A stretch of DNA of 64,000 bases from Pezicula radicicola. Lineage: Eukaryota; Ascomycota; Leotiomycetes; Helotiales; Dermateaceae. Positions 19,864 through 32,278 of this stretch are shown piece by piece. Numbering within the stretch: position 1 is the stretch's first letter; the number at the start of each line of letters is the position of its first letter. Under the pieces are notes generated by a model. It did not search any database, was not told where the DNA came from, and saw only the letters and a program-made list of their open reading frames with translations. The position numbers and the translations under genes were made by a program. The DNA lies in the NCBI GenBank assembly GCA_003008705.1, contig PDUO01000004.1, positions 248,001 through 312,000 of the forward strand, in the 5' to 3' direction.

Positions 19864-22800
19864 ATGGGATCGCAGGGAGGTCCTCCTCCGCTGGCAGCTG
19901 GAGGGCGCATTCTGCTGCCAAAGAAGGAGGCCGGAAGTCCGTCGGCCGGTTTGAGCCAGATACCAGAGTCTGCTCCTAAGAAGAGGAAATGCATTTCTTT
20001 GGCTTGTATGCCATGTCGGACGAGGAAGTCGAAGGTTAGTTGCTTTTTTCCCTTGGAAGCTCAACTTTTGATAGGGGATTTTGCCTTTTTTTTTCTCTTG
20101 CAGACGAGAATCAAGTGATTCACGTGCTCTGTCGTGATCCCAGCGACACAAATGCAGATGACTTGAGATACTTGTCTTAACCATTTTAAAAAAGAGTCAA
20201 TATTATTGCTCACTAAACAATGACTTGTATCGCTCGAGATAGCTTGATGTTTAAAATTGAGCTTTCGAAGGAATTCGTTATTCCAGCCTCTATATTATTA
20301 ACGAGCGGTTCAAGCTGAGCTCTTGGCTGGCCTAGCCTGAGACGACAAGCGTCGAAGTGGTTGTCATTTCCACTGAACTTGCACTCAAGTTTTCGAGCAT
20401 TAAGCTCATCGAGTAAACAAAGCATTCAAGCCTGGATATATCGCGTCGTCTCTTTGTGTCTATCTACTTTTTATGCTTACTTCTTGGACGCTTACTTACA
20501 CAATCACAGTGCGATGGGAAACAGCCTTCATGTTCGGCTTGTACAACAGTATACAGCACCGATTGCATTTATGACATCGATAGCGATCGAAGGAGGAAGG
20601 GAGCATTAAAACGTGACATCAAGCACTTGATGGAGGATAATGAACGTCGAGACATTATCCTTGAGGCTCTAAAGAACGCATCCGATGTAGAAGTTGATGA
20701 TATCGTCAGTTTGATCCGTTCAGACAGAAACTATGAAGCAATCGCAGATGCCCTGGAGAATATGCACCTCAACACAAGGAACAGCTCAGAAAAGCCAACT
20801 ATATCCGACGAACTATCAGACTTCATAGGAAAACCATCCCTAGAGAAGAATGGCGAAACTCGGCACTACGGCCATACATCGAACCTCACCATTTTAGGAA
20901 CTTCGGACGATGGACGCACAAGATCGGCTTCTCAATCTGGCGCATGGACTACCGTGACATCTGACACCGAGCTGATTAAGCATCTCCTCAATCTATACTT
21001 TGCGTGGTCACATCCATTTTACCTCTTGTTCTCCCAAGAGACCTTCTTCTATGGCATGAAAGAACGGAAAACCAAGTACTGCACTCCTCTACTGGTCAAT
21101 GCGCTTCTTTCAATTGGATGTCATCTCTCGGATCGTCCAGAAGCCCGATCAAACCCCAACGATCCAACGACCGCGGGAGATCACTTCTATGCCGAAGCAA
21201 AACGACTTCTCTGGGAAGAAAACGACTCCTCGCTGACCACGGTTCAGGCACTTGGGGTGCTTTCATTAAGGTGTACTATGGCCGGTCAGGATAATATTGG
21301 CTGGAGATATGCAGGCCAAATGATGAATATGTGCGTGGAATTGGGTTTGCATATGTCTTTCAATGCAGGTGGAAAGCTCAATTCGACGGAACTAGAGATA
21401 CGTAGGATTACTTTCTGGGGATGCTATGTCGTACAGACTGCATGGTCCATTTGTGTTGGACGAATCTCATTCCTACCACAAGCATCTATAACCATGGACA
21501 AGCCGATGCTGAGAGAAAACCTGGAGATGGCTGAATGGAAACCCTACAATGACCCACGGCAAGATGCATTGGCACAACCAGGCCATGCATACAATCTCCT
21601 CTTACACAATTCTCGTCTCACTGAGATAGTCAATGACATTGTACACATGTTCTACGCACCTCAGGGTCGGACCAACAGTCGAAAGTTGTTGAACCTCTAC
21701 GCTCGGTTACAAAAGTGGTATGCAGCACTGCCGGAGTGTCTACACATCCAGTCGGAAGGTCGGCCGACGACCGCACAAGTCATTGCTTTACAGTAAGTAT
21801 TTTCGAATATCCTCTCAAGCATGGAGTCTCCATGGATTTTAATCTGCAACAAGGTTCTGTTAAGACAGCTATATACCTTTGCTCCTAGAATTTCGGCTAA
21901 TGGCTCACTCGTGACAATCCACCTGTCGAGGAGCGACGGACAGACAAGTACAACCTATGCTAACTTTATTCTCAGCATGTACTACCACAACTGTGTTGTT
22001 CATTTATTCCGACCCTTCCTCCGTGTAACCTTCGTACAAGCAGCCAGACCACCACACGAAGTCTGTACCGAAGCAGCGCGAACAATAACACAACTATTAA
22101 CACTATATACCCAAACTTACGGCTTGCGACGAGTCTGCCCAATCATAACGCACAGCAGCATGACAGCAGCAGTGCAACACCTCGTAGACCTACAATCACC
22201 AAACGAAATAACCTCATCTAGCGCAACAACCGCCCTATCCATATCAATAAGATCAATCCACGGCATGGCAGCAACAAGCGTCCTTTCCGAACGCTTCCTA
22301 AAGATCCTGCTTGATCTAGTTCGGAGATGGGCAATTAACGTCCCGGAGAGTGTTCGCGAAGCAATGCGTGAAGCAGAAATGGGCTCTCCACCTAGTGATG
22401 TTTATTCGCCGAGTGCTCAATCGATATCGAATGGTAGTATCAATAATGATCCCCAACCTCCGCAGTCACATCATCCGATACATGTTTCCCGTCAACCATC
22501 TTCATCAAATCTCATATCCACACCAGTACAACTTTCACAACTCCCTATCCCTCCAGCGCTCCACCATACACTTCCACCACAACGGCAATCCACACCAGGT
22601 CCAGGTCCAGGTCCAGGTCCAGGAGGTATTCTAAACCACATCTCACACCACCCTTCTGAGGCACAATCACAATCACACTCACAACCAAACCATCTCCAAC
22701 AACCGCCCACCCAAACCTCCCATCAGCACCCTTCTCAAAGTCACCACTCCAACCACCACTCCAACTCTCAGAACCACGTCAACCACAACCACAACCACAA

Positions 22801-23086
22801 CCACAACCCTCACCACAACAATTCAAACCAACAATCCCCCAACCCCTTCTGGACACCCTTCCCCGACTCCTTCGAAGGAATCCCCGTCGCTTATTCAGCA
22901 CCTGAGAACTACGCACGGGAAGGCAACAGCGGAGGTGTATATATGGATATTAGTGCCATGTTAGATAGTGGTGTCGAAGGAGATTGGGCACAATTAAATC
23001 GAGATGGGTTTACTATGGCTGATAATTCGAATTCGGGAGTTGGGAGGATGGATCCTGCTTTTTGGAGGTGGCATGAGGGATCTTGA
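19864..23086 (+). CDS. NirA/NIT4-like Zn2Cys6 transcription factor
   Basis: Nuclear zinc-cluster regulator of the family that contains the nitrate-assimilation activators NirA and NIT-4. Exons: 19864-20034, 20510-21792 and 21976-23086, giving 854 residues. The zinc cluster is split by the first intron: ACMPCRTRKSK joins CDGKQPSCSACTTVYSTDC, restoring all six cysteines, followed by IYDIDSDRRRKG, a NirA/NIT4 hallmark. The fungal_trans middle region includes LGVLSLRCTMAGQDNIGWRY, MCVELGLHMSF and ITFWGCYVVQTAWS; exon 3 begins HMYYHNCVVHLFRPF. The C-terminus is low-complexity, with a Gly-Pro repeat and a His/Asn/Gln-rich stretch. The first intron is 475 bases, far above the local norm, and reading from its nearer acceptor gives a stop after TRIK. 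Family membership is strong; whether it regulates nitrate use is not shown. Confidence 0.85.
22597..22625 (+). repeat. In-frame hexanucleotide repeat (CCAGGT)n
   Basis: About four CCAGGT units encode alternating Pro-Gly in the low-complexity C-terminal part of the NirA-like regulator. A second in-frame short repeat, AACCAC, lies at about 22779-22807 and encodes Asn-His pairs. Both are multiples of three bases and tolerated as disordered linker. Confidence 0.8.
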
Positions 23087-24120
23087 ATGATATTTGGAAT
23101 CAAGGGTAGAGGGAACTTCTTCGGTGTGGGAGGTTGTGTTTTATTTGCTTTAGTTTTTTTGCTTTTCGTGTTGATATCAGGGTTTGCTTTTTCTAGGTTT
23201 GATTGGAGGTATGAAATCTTTGAAATCTCTGGAATCTTCATTGTTTTGTTCGTACTGCGTATGTAGATTGAGGGGCATAGTTAGCGGTAGTGATGAATAG
23301 ATAGAATGGAGTGGATTAGAGTGGGGTACAGTAGGGTAGAGAGAGGAAAAGGAAAGTGGTGAGGAGGTTTAGTCGTTGCAATTTTTGGCGTTTATATTGG
23401 GTGGTTTCTTTTGGTGGTTCTTTTTTGGTGGTTTTTTTTTGGGACGTAATGGTATATATCCTTTGCTTTAGTCTGGAAGGTTGCTTCTTTACAAAAATAT
23501 GAACAGATGAAATGAAGGCCTGTACCATTGTGGATTTTTTTCTCTAGAGGATAGTGCAATGTGGTGTTTGTGATTCTAATCTACGTAGGTATAGAAATGC
23601 TTGAAAGTGCGTAGTAAGCATGTCAACTATAACCACTAACCTCACTACAAATACTATATAAAATACGGATGTACGTATCCCATCACACTTGCCAATAGGG
23701 AAGATATGCGTCAGCACTAGCAAGAACTGGTAAGCCATGGTTGGTAGGTACACTAGTAAATACGACATATCTCATCGCTTACGGCAATACTTCCCCATTT
23801 GATAATTCCTGCATTCAAAGTTCTAGCCGTCTAGATTAACAGCATACTTCCCGCTATCGCTGTCCCATAAAAGGCAGGTAGATAGGTAGGTGGGTAAATG
23901 GGTAGATAGCTAATCGCACCATAATCAATCCAGTTTGCTCGCCTTATAAGAAATAACTTTATATACCCTACCTACCTAGGTACAAGTACAAAAAGTTTAC
24001 TTTACTTAATATCACTAACGATGTTAATTAACTGACTCGTACTTTGTAGCTGTATTGCTACATTACTGATAATTGAGCTAGCTTTTGGGAATATTGGAAG
24101 CTAGTGCTTTACTTGAATTG
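23087..24120. other. Intergenic region
   Basis: No gene is supported. The first 450 bases are the regulator's 3' flank with T/G-rich stretches. GGTAGGTAGG-type runs lie at about 23875-23910 and a CTACCTACCTAGGTAC motif at 23968-23983. Confidence 0.45.
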
Positions 24121-26200
24121 ATGGGAACTATCAGTATGACTGCTGAATCTGAAATATCGATAGAAGGCGGGGTCAACACGACAAGTAAAAAAGAGGAAAT
24201 GGTACCAGTTGCATCTACAGAGAATACGGATTCTCTCTCACCATCAACTACAACTGCAACCTCACATGAAACCGAGAATCTCTATGTTAGTAACAATCCT
24301 CAAAATCAACAAATCATACCAATATCTATCTGTACCATCATTAGAAATAAATAAAACTAATACAGAACTTGGTGGGTGGGTTCTAGATTGATGGAGATAG
24401 CAATGATACCGAAGAAGAAGAAGGAGCTATTTATGATCCATTACAGTAAGTTTATAAAACCTCTAAACTCCCCTATCACTTTCTGCAGTCAGCAATTCTA
24501 GATTAAATTTTTTATTTGACTAAGGTTCTCTTTTCTTTTAGATCATATACTTCTTCTCTTACATCAAGTATCTATGCTTATGTAGAAGAGAACGGACGAC
24601 GTTATCATCGTTTTAAAGAAGGGAGTATGTACCGTACACCTACCCTACCTATTACACTTTATTACATACACCCTAACAAAAATATATTTCATTTATCACA
24701 CTACATACTTAATAAAGTGTATATATTACTGACAAATTTCGAAAACAAAATAGCATACGTCCTTCCCAATGATGAGGTAAATAGAAAATCCACATCCCTA
24801 GTTATACTTTCATACTTTTCATACTTTTTCATGCTACAAATCACTGAAGAGGCGATTAAGGAACTAATTCTTATAGACCGAACAAAATAGATTAGATCTT
24901 CAACATCAATTATGTCTCTTGACAACACAAGGGAAACTTCACTTTGCTCCTATTGAGAAGATTTTTGAGGAGAAGAAGAAGGAAAAGGAAGAAGGTGATA
25001 TTGTTCATCATGTTTTGGATATAGGTACTGGGACTGGGAATTGGGCTATTGATTTTGGTAAGTTTAAGTTAGTTTTCTTGGGTTCGGTTGGGTTTGTTGA
25101 TGTTGAAAATAATGATGCTTTCTCTTCGAGTGCTTTTTTTAAAGTATATAATCTTTCAATTGTTTTTGTTATATATGTAGCTCTTTTGCTTAGCCTTTTT
25201 TCTTTTTGTTGTTGTTGTCATTGTTGGAAGTTTTGAATCCCTACATAAGGGACTTTTTGATTTTGTTAGGTTCAGTGAATGTAATATACTGATTTATGTT
25301 GGAATTAAAATAGCCAATCTCTTTCCAGAAGTTGAGGTATTAGGCACAGGTAAGTAACAATCAATAGCAGTAATTCTTCCAACGATCAACCAAACATCCA
25401 GACGAAAGCTTACAAAGTTTTTTCTCAAAATAAAAATAGATTTATCACCCATTCAACCCGAAGTGTAAGTTTTTCTCCCTCCTCTCCTCTAAAACCCTAC
25501 TCCCTAACCCTCCCTCTAATCTAGAACCCCTAAAAACTGCCACTTCGAAGTAGACGACGCAGAAGACACCTGGATATTCCCACAAAAATTCACCTACATC
25601 CACGGCCGAATGCTCTGTTTCTGTTTCAACTCCCCAAAAAAAGTATTCACCTCCGCCTTCAACTCGCTCCAGCCAGGCGGATACATAGAACTCCAAGACG
25701 TGGTACTACCCTGGCGATCCATCGACGACTCTCTCAAAAACACAGCTCTTGAAAAATGGCTTGGTCTCTTGGAGAAAGGGGCTAATAGGTTGGGGAGGAG
25801 TATTGGGAATGTTGTGCTTTATAAGAGGATGTTGGAGGAGGTGGGGTTTGTTGATGTTGTGGAGAGGGAGTTTAGGATGCCGATTGGGACTTGGGCTAAG
25901 GGGGAGAGGTGGAAGTTAATTGGTCATTGGTGCCGTGAGGATGCGTTGCAGGGGATTGAGGGGTGGAGTTTGAAGTTGTTGACTAAGGGGTTGGGGATGG
26001 GTGTTAAGGAGGTGGAGGAGTTGTTGAGGGATGTTAGGAGGGATTTGTTGTCGAAGGAGTTGCATTCTTATGGTCCTTTGTAAGTTCTTTCTCATTCTTT
26101 TGTTTTGTTTTGTGGAGGTTGCGGTTGGCGTTATTAGGACATACTGACTTTTTGGGGTGGTTTTTATAGTTATATTGTTTATGGGAGGAAACCTGCGTAG
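24121..26200 (+). CDS. LaeA-like SAM-dependent methyltransferase, nine exons
   Basis: S-adenosylmethionine-dependent methyltransferase of the fungal LaeA-like group. Exons: 24121-24285, 24387-24445, 24542-24624, 24754-24776, 24877-25057, 25314-25349, 25440-25464, 25525-26079 and 26170-26200; phases agree at all eight junctions and give 385 residues. In order the protein shows a Ser/Thr/Glu-rich N-terminus, YAYVEENGRRYHRFKEGTYV, LPNDETEQNRLDLQHQL, the SAM motif I VLDIGTGTGNWAIDFA, NLFPEVEVLGTDLSPIQPE, NCHFEVDDAEDTW, RMLCFCFNSPKKVF and LQPGGYIELQDV, ending in FYIVYGRKPA. Exons 4 and 7 are only 23 and 25 bases. Exon 8 switches from C-rich to G/T-rich codons. The gene looks intact. Its role, for example secondary-metabolite control, is inferred from relatives only. 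Confidence 0.9.
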
Positions 26201-27035
26201 TATGTTGTGTTTTGATTCTAAGGGAAGGGAGAGGGTTATCTGGAGGGACTTTTTTTTCTCTTGGGGTTATGCTATGGTTAATGGGAAGATTGCAAGAAAA
26301 TATTGATACTATGTATTAGCTATATAAGCGTTTATACACTTGGTATAAACAAACTACTTTATTAGGAAGCTGAAAAGTAAGTGGCTTGTTTAAACAAAAA
26401 CCTTCGTTTACTGATGTGAGCCGTATATGTCTATAGACACTAGAATATGGCCTGGAAATAGAGGAACTGCTTCGTGGTTATACCTAAGATCTCTATTATG
26501 CCTTTGAACATATTACTCTAGCTATCACTTAAAGGCTTGTATGTAGTGAATACTATCCTCTTGTAGTGACATTCCTTATTTTAACTCTATCCATGTCTTC
26601 GATGCTCTAAGCATAAGCGTACGAACTTGAAGGAGACTAACATAATGCCTACTAAGGATCATTGATTCCAAGGGCTAGGCTAAGAACCCACACGTTTCAG
26701 ACGAGGTGGCTGGCTACCTCAATAGGCAATAGACGTGCGTGTTGGGCCTTGACAAGAGGGAGCGTTACTAAGGTGATCTGATATGAACAGATATAGATAT
26801 CCTAGCCACTTGGAACGTTCCAACTGAAAAAACCCAAGGATTGATATTGATATTTGTGTGTCTTAAAGTTCATCATGTAAAATCACTTCCCCAAGTCTTT
26901 CGAAATTGGATTTCTCATTACCGGAATGACCATCGGATGATCAGGAGGGAATATTCAGCTCGTTGTGCGGATTTACGGAGTACAACTGAGAGAGAATGTC
27001 CAGCGAGCCTTTCACTCACTGCCCGAGGTGGGCAT
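26201..27035. other. Intergenic region between convergent genes
   Basis: Contains the 3' flanks of the methyltransferase and the 2EXR-type gene. Only short uninformative frames are present. Confidence 0.5.
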
Positions 27036-28157
27036 CTATGAAGGAGCAGGGAGATATGTCGCATTCCCCTCTTCTTGAGACTCCTCTTCAGAAGATACAT
27101 AACCCTCGTTATCAGCGTCATAGATTCCACGACTACGTTCGATACTCAGAAGCAACTGCCATAACTCTTTGTAACAATCTTCAACGTCCTCATCATGTAC
27201 GTCACTTGCAAAGCACAACACATCAAGCTTTGGTCTTCGAATCTTGTAGACGATTGAAGTAGACCCTTCTCCAACCTCTTCCAGGTCCTTCATCCGATTT
27301 ATATCATCCTCCACCAGTGTATACATAATCTCTGCACTTGCCGCTAGATAGGTATCAGGCACAGTAGCTTCGATTCCTGGTAATTTCCTCGGAGCAGCAG
27401 TATGCTTAAAAGTGTCATTTCCAGGCATAACAATGGTAAATTGTGTCATTGAAAGCAAGTGACCTAGCCAATCAGGATTCCACTTAACACATGTTTGCCA
27501 GAGATACCAATTCAAAGCAAAATGCCCAATTCCTTCAATGTGCCTTAGGAAAAGAGAACGTTGGGCGTTCTTCTCACATCTTGCTTTGTATTCAGCTGCC
27601 AGCATGTTTGCCATCATGCTTCCGGGCTTATATTGGCCAGCCTGATCAATAAGATCAAGTTGTTCACTACCTACTAGAATATCCTCCAAATACCAGAGAT
27701 CTCGATAATGGTAAAACCCAAAGTAGAAGATATCGCGAGACTTAAGTACATTAACGGTACGCCCATCTGGAACCAGTGTATCCGCAGAAGCTGTGGGCCA
27801 CTGTGTGCAAGTAGCCATAGCAACCTTCCTCGACCTCTTTGTAGTCCTCAAGATACTCGATTTCAGTGGTTCTGGGTTCGTAGCTCGGAGAAGGTAGAAT
27901 GGTGTAGAGTCGACATCGGGATCTGGATTGGGTCTTCGCCTAGAAGCATCGGGTGAAACGTGTAGGACTTCGGGTTCTTCTGCTTCGAACGCGTAGACCC
28001 ATATTGTGTCTTGTATCTCGATGGGGAGATTTGGGAAGCAGGTAAATCGACGCGACGTGTCCGAGGTTATGGGCTTCGTTGGGTCGTCATTGGGAATTTG
28101 TTTTGAGGACACGCGATGTGGTTGTGTTCTCTTTTTTGGTTTTTGAGGCGCTTTCAT
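27036..28157 (-). CDS. 2EXR-domain-like protein
   Basis: A single-exon gene of 373 residues. Residues about 39-55 read RFTCFPNLPIEIQDTIWVYA, matching the 2EXR pattern (Phe-x-x-Leu-Pro-x-Glu-Ile-x-x-x-Ile-Trp) found in large families of fungal proteins of unknown function. The N-terminus is basic and Pro/Lys-rich. Further family-like blocks are SRDIFYFGF and RHIEGIGHFALNW. The C-terminus is acidic (Glu/Asp-rich, SSEEESQEEGN). There is no signal peptide or membrane segment. The N-terminal start at 28157 is the only reasonable ATG. Its biological role is unknown. Confidence 0.78.
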   Translation of the reverse strand: MKAPQKPKKRTQPHRVSSKQIPNDDPTKPITSDTSRRFTCFPNLPIEIQDTIWVYAFEAEEPEVLHVSPDASRRRPNPDPDVDSTPFYLLRATNPEPLKSSILRTTKRSRKVAMATCTQWPTASADTLVPDGRTVNVLKSRDIFYFGFYHYRDLWYLEDILVGSEQLDLIDQAGQYKPGSMMANMLAAEYKARCEKNAQRSLFLRHIEGIGHFALNWYLWQTCVKWNPDWLGHLLSMTQFTIVMPGNDTFKHTAAPRKLPGIEATVPDTYLAASAEIMYTLVEDDINRMKDLEEVGEGSTSIVYKIRRPKLDVLCFASDVHDEDVEDCYKELWQLLLSIERSRGIYDADNEGYVSSEEESQEEGNATYLPAPS

Positions 28158-29859
28158 GTCTGGCTGGTTTGTAAGTTTGGGGTTGGTTTATGTGAAATAT
28201 GGAATGAAGTTCCTGCAAGCTGGAGATGCTGAGGTGGACATCGTATGAAGGCTTGGCAACCATTATCGTAAGCGAGAGGAGGGGCAGAGGGGTTCCTGAC
28301 GGCTGAAGGGGTTTAGGTACAGCACAGCAAAGGAACTGACACCTTGTTATTCTGCTGCACAGAGAAGGATGCAAATCAGAAAGCACAATAAAATCGCACT
28401 TTTAAAAGGAAACAAAAATAGGCAGCGCTGAAGTTGAAAGTACAGTTGAAGTAAATATAGAGAGGAAAACGAGATCGGTATACTAAACAAGCAAAAGGCA
28501 AGGAATATTGAACGAGCCTACCTAGGTACTCGAGTATGTTTTTGAGCAGGAAAAATCATCACTACATATCACTAGAGCTTCCTAAACGTCGCTATTGTGA
28601 TATAAAGAAAGAAAATAAGCGCTCGACAAGAGTTTTAGCAGTTAGATCCTCTCGTCGCAAAATATAGCGTCGAAGACTCTGATGTTCTAACTCTTTTCTT
28701 TTTTTCTCTTGCGAGAGAGCCGATGTGTATAGCAGCTGGTGCGCCGTGTACCGTATCAACAAGCATTGTCTCCATTCATTTACTGCGATTTAATCCTACG
28801 TTACGAAGCAGTCACCAGAATTAATATTTATATTTCGTAGTCATCAAGCTGCATGTGTACAGTACTCATTGGAAGCGCAAAGTTCTTGCGAGTTCTCTGA
28901 GGTCGTGTTTCATACACAAGCATGCTGGTGGCACAGACCGTTATACAGGTGTAAGCATTGCCTATTGCACAGCAGTCATTAGAACCAAGCGTAGGGCATT
29001 TGTCATTCAATTGCGATGGAGCTTAATGCGATTTAAAGCTTAGCATCCAATACCGTATGCTCAAGAGGCATTGTCGAGCTCAACATTGTCCTTGCTTCCC
29101 TTCCCCCCTCAATACTAAGCGAGCAAAAAAGGGGGTCGAATCAAGTGCAAATGAATGAAAGCGAGGTCGGAGCTGTGTCGCGCCATATCACGTTTTCTCA
29201 ACAGCAAAAGGGAAAAAACTGGAGGGGTTGGTGGGGGTGCCAAGCAGAAGGAAGGCTGGCATGTGCTGACCTTACAGTACATACGGAACGGAGCAACAGC
29301 AGCGCAAACAAACAAACAAAAATATTCGCTTTTGCTGTCATGATTAACACGGAAATCAAGAGAAAAGTAGGTCAAGAAATAAACGCCTAGGGAATTCTCA
29401 CTACATGCAATTAAGTTTCCTTTTTTTTTTCTTTTGCGAGGTAGGGAGGCGTAGGAGGTGAATTGTGTCGTGTCATGTTCCATCAAGAATAAACTTTCAG
29501 GCCTTCTTTTCGAGGCCAGGGTGGCCTTTATCGAGAAGCACCACCCTTGTACGCAATCTTAGCGCCGTTGACAGACAGACACCCCTCGCACGAAAATCTT
29601 ACCGCTCTTTTCCCCTCCATGACCTTCCTTCTCTTCTCTTCCTTCCTTACTTAAACAATCTCACCCTTCGATTCCTCCATCCTCCTTCTTCTCTCCTCCA
29701 TATTCCTCATTTTTACTGAGGAAAACCCACTTCTACACTCTTCTATCTTCACATCAGTGCGAAATTCTCGGGTCCTCTTCAGCTAGAGGAATTCGAGTCT
29801 CGTTTTTGACACGACATCTCGCATCGTGCTGTATTTTCCATCCTCACACAACCGCCGCC
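28158..29859. other. Intergenic region including the MET6 promoter
   Basis: No gene is supported in this 1.7 kb; frames such as 29115-29486 (minus) lack any family features. A pyrimidine-rich tract at about 29605-29715 precedes MET6, as in many highly expressed fungal genes. Confidence 0.55.
29605..29715 (+). promoter_or_regulatory. Pyrimidine-rich tract upstream of MET6
   Basis: A run of about 110 bases that is mostly C and T lies 145-255 bases before the start codon. CT-rich tracts near the transcription start are common in strongly expressed filamentous-fungus genes. A good Kozak context, GCCGCCATGG, marks the start codon itself. Confidence 0.45.
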
Positions 29860-32278
29860 ATGGTTCAATCAGCTATCCTTGGTTTCCCCCGCATGGGTGT
29901 TAACCGTGACCTGAAGAAGGCAACTGAAGCATACGTACGTTATTCATATGGAATTCGCAATTTTTTACAATGCTGATTTTTCTATAGTGGGGTGGAAAGA
30001 TCTCGCAAGAGGAGCTCCTCACCGAGGCCAAGAGACTTCGTCTTGAGCACTGGAACATCCAGAAGAAGGCCGGTGTCGACATCATCCCCAGCAATGACTT
30101 CGCTCTCTACGACCAAGTCCTCACACACATCCAAGACTTCGGTGTACGTCTGCTGTCCCTCCCTGTACCCCGCAGTGAAAATTTGCTGACATCCTTTGTT
30201 CTCAGGCCGTCCCCGAGCGATACACCAAACACAAGCTAAACCCTGTCGATGAATACTTTGCTTTGGGACGTGGTCACCAGAAGGAGGGTGTCGATGTTCC
30301 ATCCCTGGAGATGGTCAAGTGGTTCGACTCAAATTACCACTACGTCAAGCCAACTCTGCAAAACAACCAGACCTTCAAGCTCAACCCCAACCCAAAGGCT
30401 GTCGTTGAGTTCCTCGAGGCCAAGGCTGCTGGCATAATCACCCGCCCAGTCTTGGTTGGACCTGTCTCTTTCCTCCACCTCGGAAAGGCCGACCGTGACC
30501 AGACCGTTGACCCTATCGACCTCCTCGAGAAGCTTCTCCCAATCTACGAGGAGCTTCTTGCCAAGCTCAAGGAGGCCGGTGCCGAATCAGTCCAGATTGA
30601 TGAGCCAGTTCTTGTCTTTGATCTGCCATCAAAAACCAAGGCTGCATTCAAGCCAACATACGAGAAGTTTGCCAGCTTAGGCGCCAAGATCCCCAACCTT
30701 GTCTTCGCCACCTACTTCGGTGACATCGTTCACAACATTGATGTCCTGCCAAAGGACATCTACGCTGTTCACATCGACTTGGTCCGCAACCCAGAGCAAC
30801 TCGAGACTGTCATTGCTTCTTTGGGACCAAAGACCATCCTCTCCGCAGGTGTTGTTGATGGTCGTAACATCTGGAAGACAAACTTCCAGAAGGCCATTGA
30901 GAAGATTGAGACCGCCATCCAGAAGCTTGGAAAGGACCGTGTCATTGTTGCTACCTCCAGCTCCCTCCTCCACACCCCACACACCCTCGCAAGCGAGAAG
31001 AAGCTTGACCCAGAGATCGCTGACTGGTTCTCTTTCGCTGTCGAGAAAGCAACTGAGGTTGCCGTGATCGCCAAGGCCGTCACTGATGGCCCGGCATCTG
31101 TTCGTGCAGAGCTTGAGGCAAACGCTAAGTCTGTCCAATCTCGTGCCAGCTCCAAGCGCACCAACGACCCAGCTGTCAAGGAGCGCCAATCCAAGATCCA
31201 GCCAGGAGACTACAACCGTATCTCCGAATTCCCCATCCGTATTGCTCAGCAACAAAAGTCGTTGGGTCTTCCCCTCTTCCCAACCACCACCATTGGTTCC
31301 TTCCCCCAGACCAAGGAGATCCGTATCCAGCGTAACAAGTTCACTAAGGGTGAGATCACCCCCGAGGAGTACGAGAAGTTCATCGAGAAGGAGATCCAAG
31401 ATGTTGTCAAGGTCCAGGAAGAGCTTGACTTGGATGTCTACGTCCATGGTGAGCCAGAGCGTAACGACATGGTGCAATACTTCGGTGAGCGTCTTGATGG
31501 CTATGCCTTCACCACCCACGCCTGGGTTCAATCTTACGGTTCCCGATGTGTCCGTCCTCCGATCGTTGTCGGTGATATCTCTCGCCCTGCACCAATGACT
31601 GTCAAGGAGTCCAAGTACGCCGTTTCCATCTCCAAGAAGCCAATGAAGGGAATGTTGACTGGCCCAATCACCTGTCTCCGATGGTCCTTCCCTCGTGACG
31701 ATGTTCACCAGTCTGTCCAGGCTGAGCAACTTGCTCTTGCTCTCCGTGACGAGGTCGTCGACCTTGAGGCTGCCGGTGTCTTCGTCATCCAGGTTGATGA
31801 GCCAGCTCTTCGTGAGGGTCTTCCTCTCCGCGCCGGTAAGGAGCGTGAGGCTTACCTTGACTGGGCTGTCAAGTCTTTCCGTCTCTCCGTCTCCGGCGTC
31901 AAGGACTCCACCCAGATCCACTCTCACTTCTGCTACTCCGAGTTCCAGGACTTCTTCCACGCCATTGCCGCTCTTGATGCTGATGTCCTCTCCATCGAGA
32001 ACAGCAAGTCTGATGCCAAGCTCCTGAAGGTCTTCGTCGATGAGGCTTACCCCCGTCACATCGGCCCAGGTGTCTACGACATCCACTCTCCTCGTGTCCC
32101 AAGCGAACAGGAGATCAAGGACCGTATCGAGGAGATGTTGCAGTTCCTCAAGCCTGAGCAACTCTGGATCGATCCTGACTGTGGTCTTAAGACCCGTCAA
32201 TGGGCAGAGACTAAGGCTGCTTTGACCAACATGGTCAACGCCGCCAAGTTCTACCGTCAAAAGTACGCCACAAAGTAG
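29860..32278 (+). CDS. MET6: Cobalamin-independent methionine synthase (5-methyltetrahydropteroyltriglutamate-homocysteine methyltransferase)
   Basis: Transfers the methyl group of 5-methyltetrahydropteroyltriglutamate to homocysteine, the last step of methionine synthesis, in the cytosol. Exons: 29860-29934, 29988-30143 and 30206-32278, giving 767 residues, the usual length. The N-terminus MVQSAILGFPRMGVNRDLKK and the N-terminal barrel with VQIDEPVLVFDL are typical. The C-terminal catalytic barrel has LFPTTTIGSFPQTKEIR, DVYVHGEPERNDMVQYF, VIQVDEPALREG, and the zinc ligands His in QIHSHFCYSEF (with its Cys) and Cys in DPDCGLKTR. Codon use is strongly biased to C-ending codons, unlike most neighbours, fitting high expression. 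The bias also creates a 527-codon open frame on the opposite strand, which is an artefact. Confidence 0.98.

Noticed and set aside
24701..24928. 75-codon minus-strand frame
   Set aside because: Lies within introns and exons of the methyltransferase gene.
30677..32260. 527-codon open frame antisense to MET6
   Set aside because: It exists because the MET6 sense codons are strongly C-ending, which removes stops on the other strand. It has no domain and no start context, and the sense gene is unmistakable.
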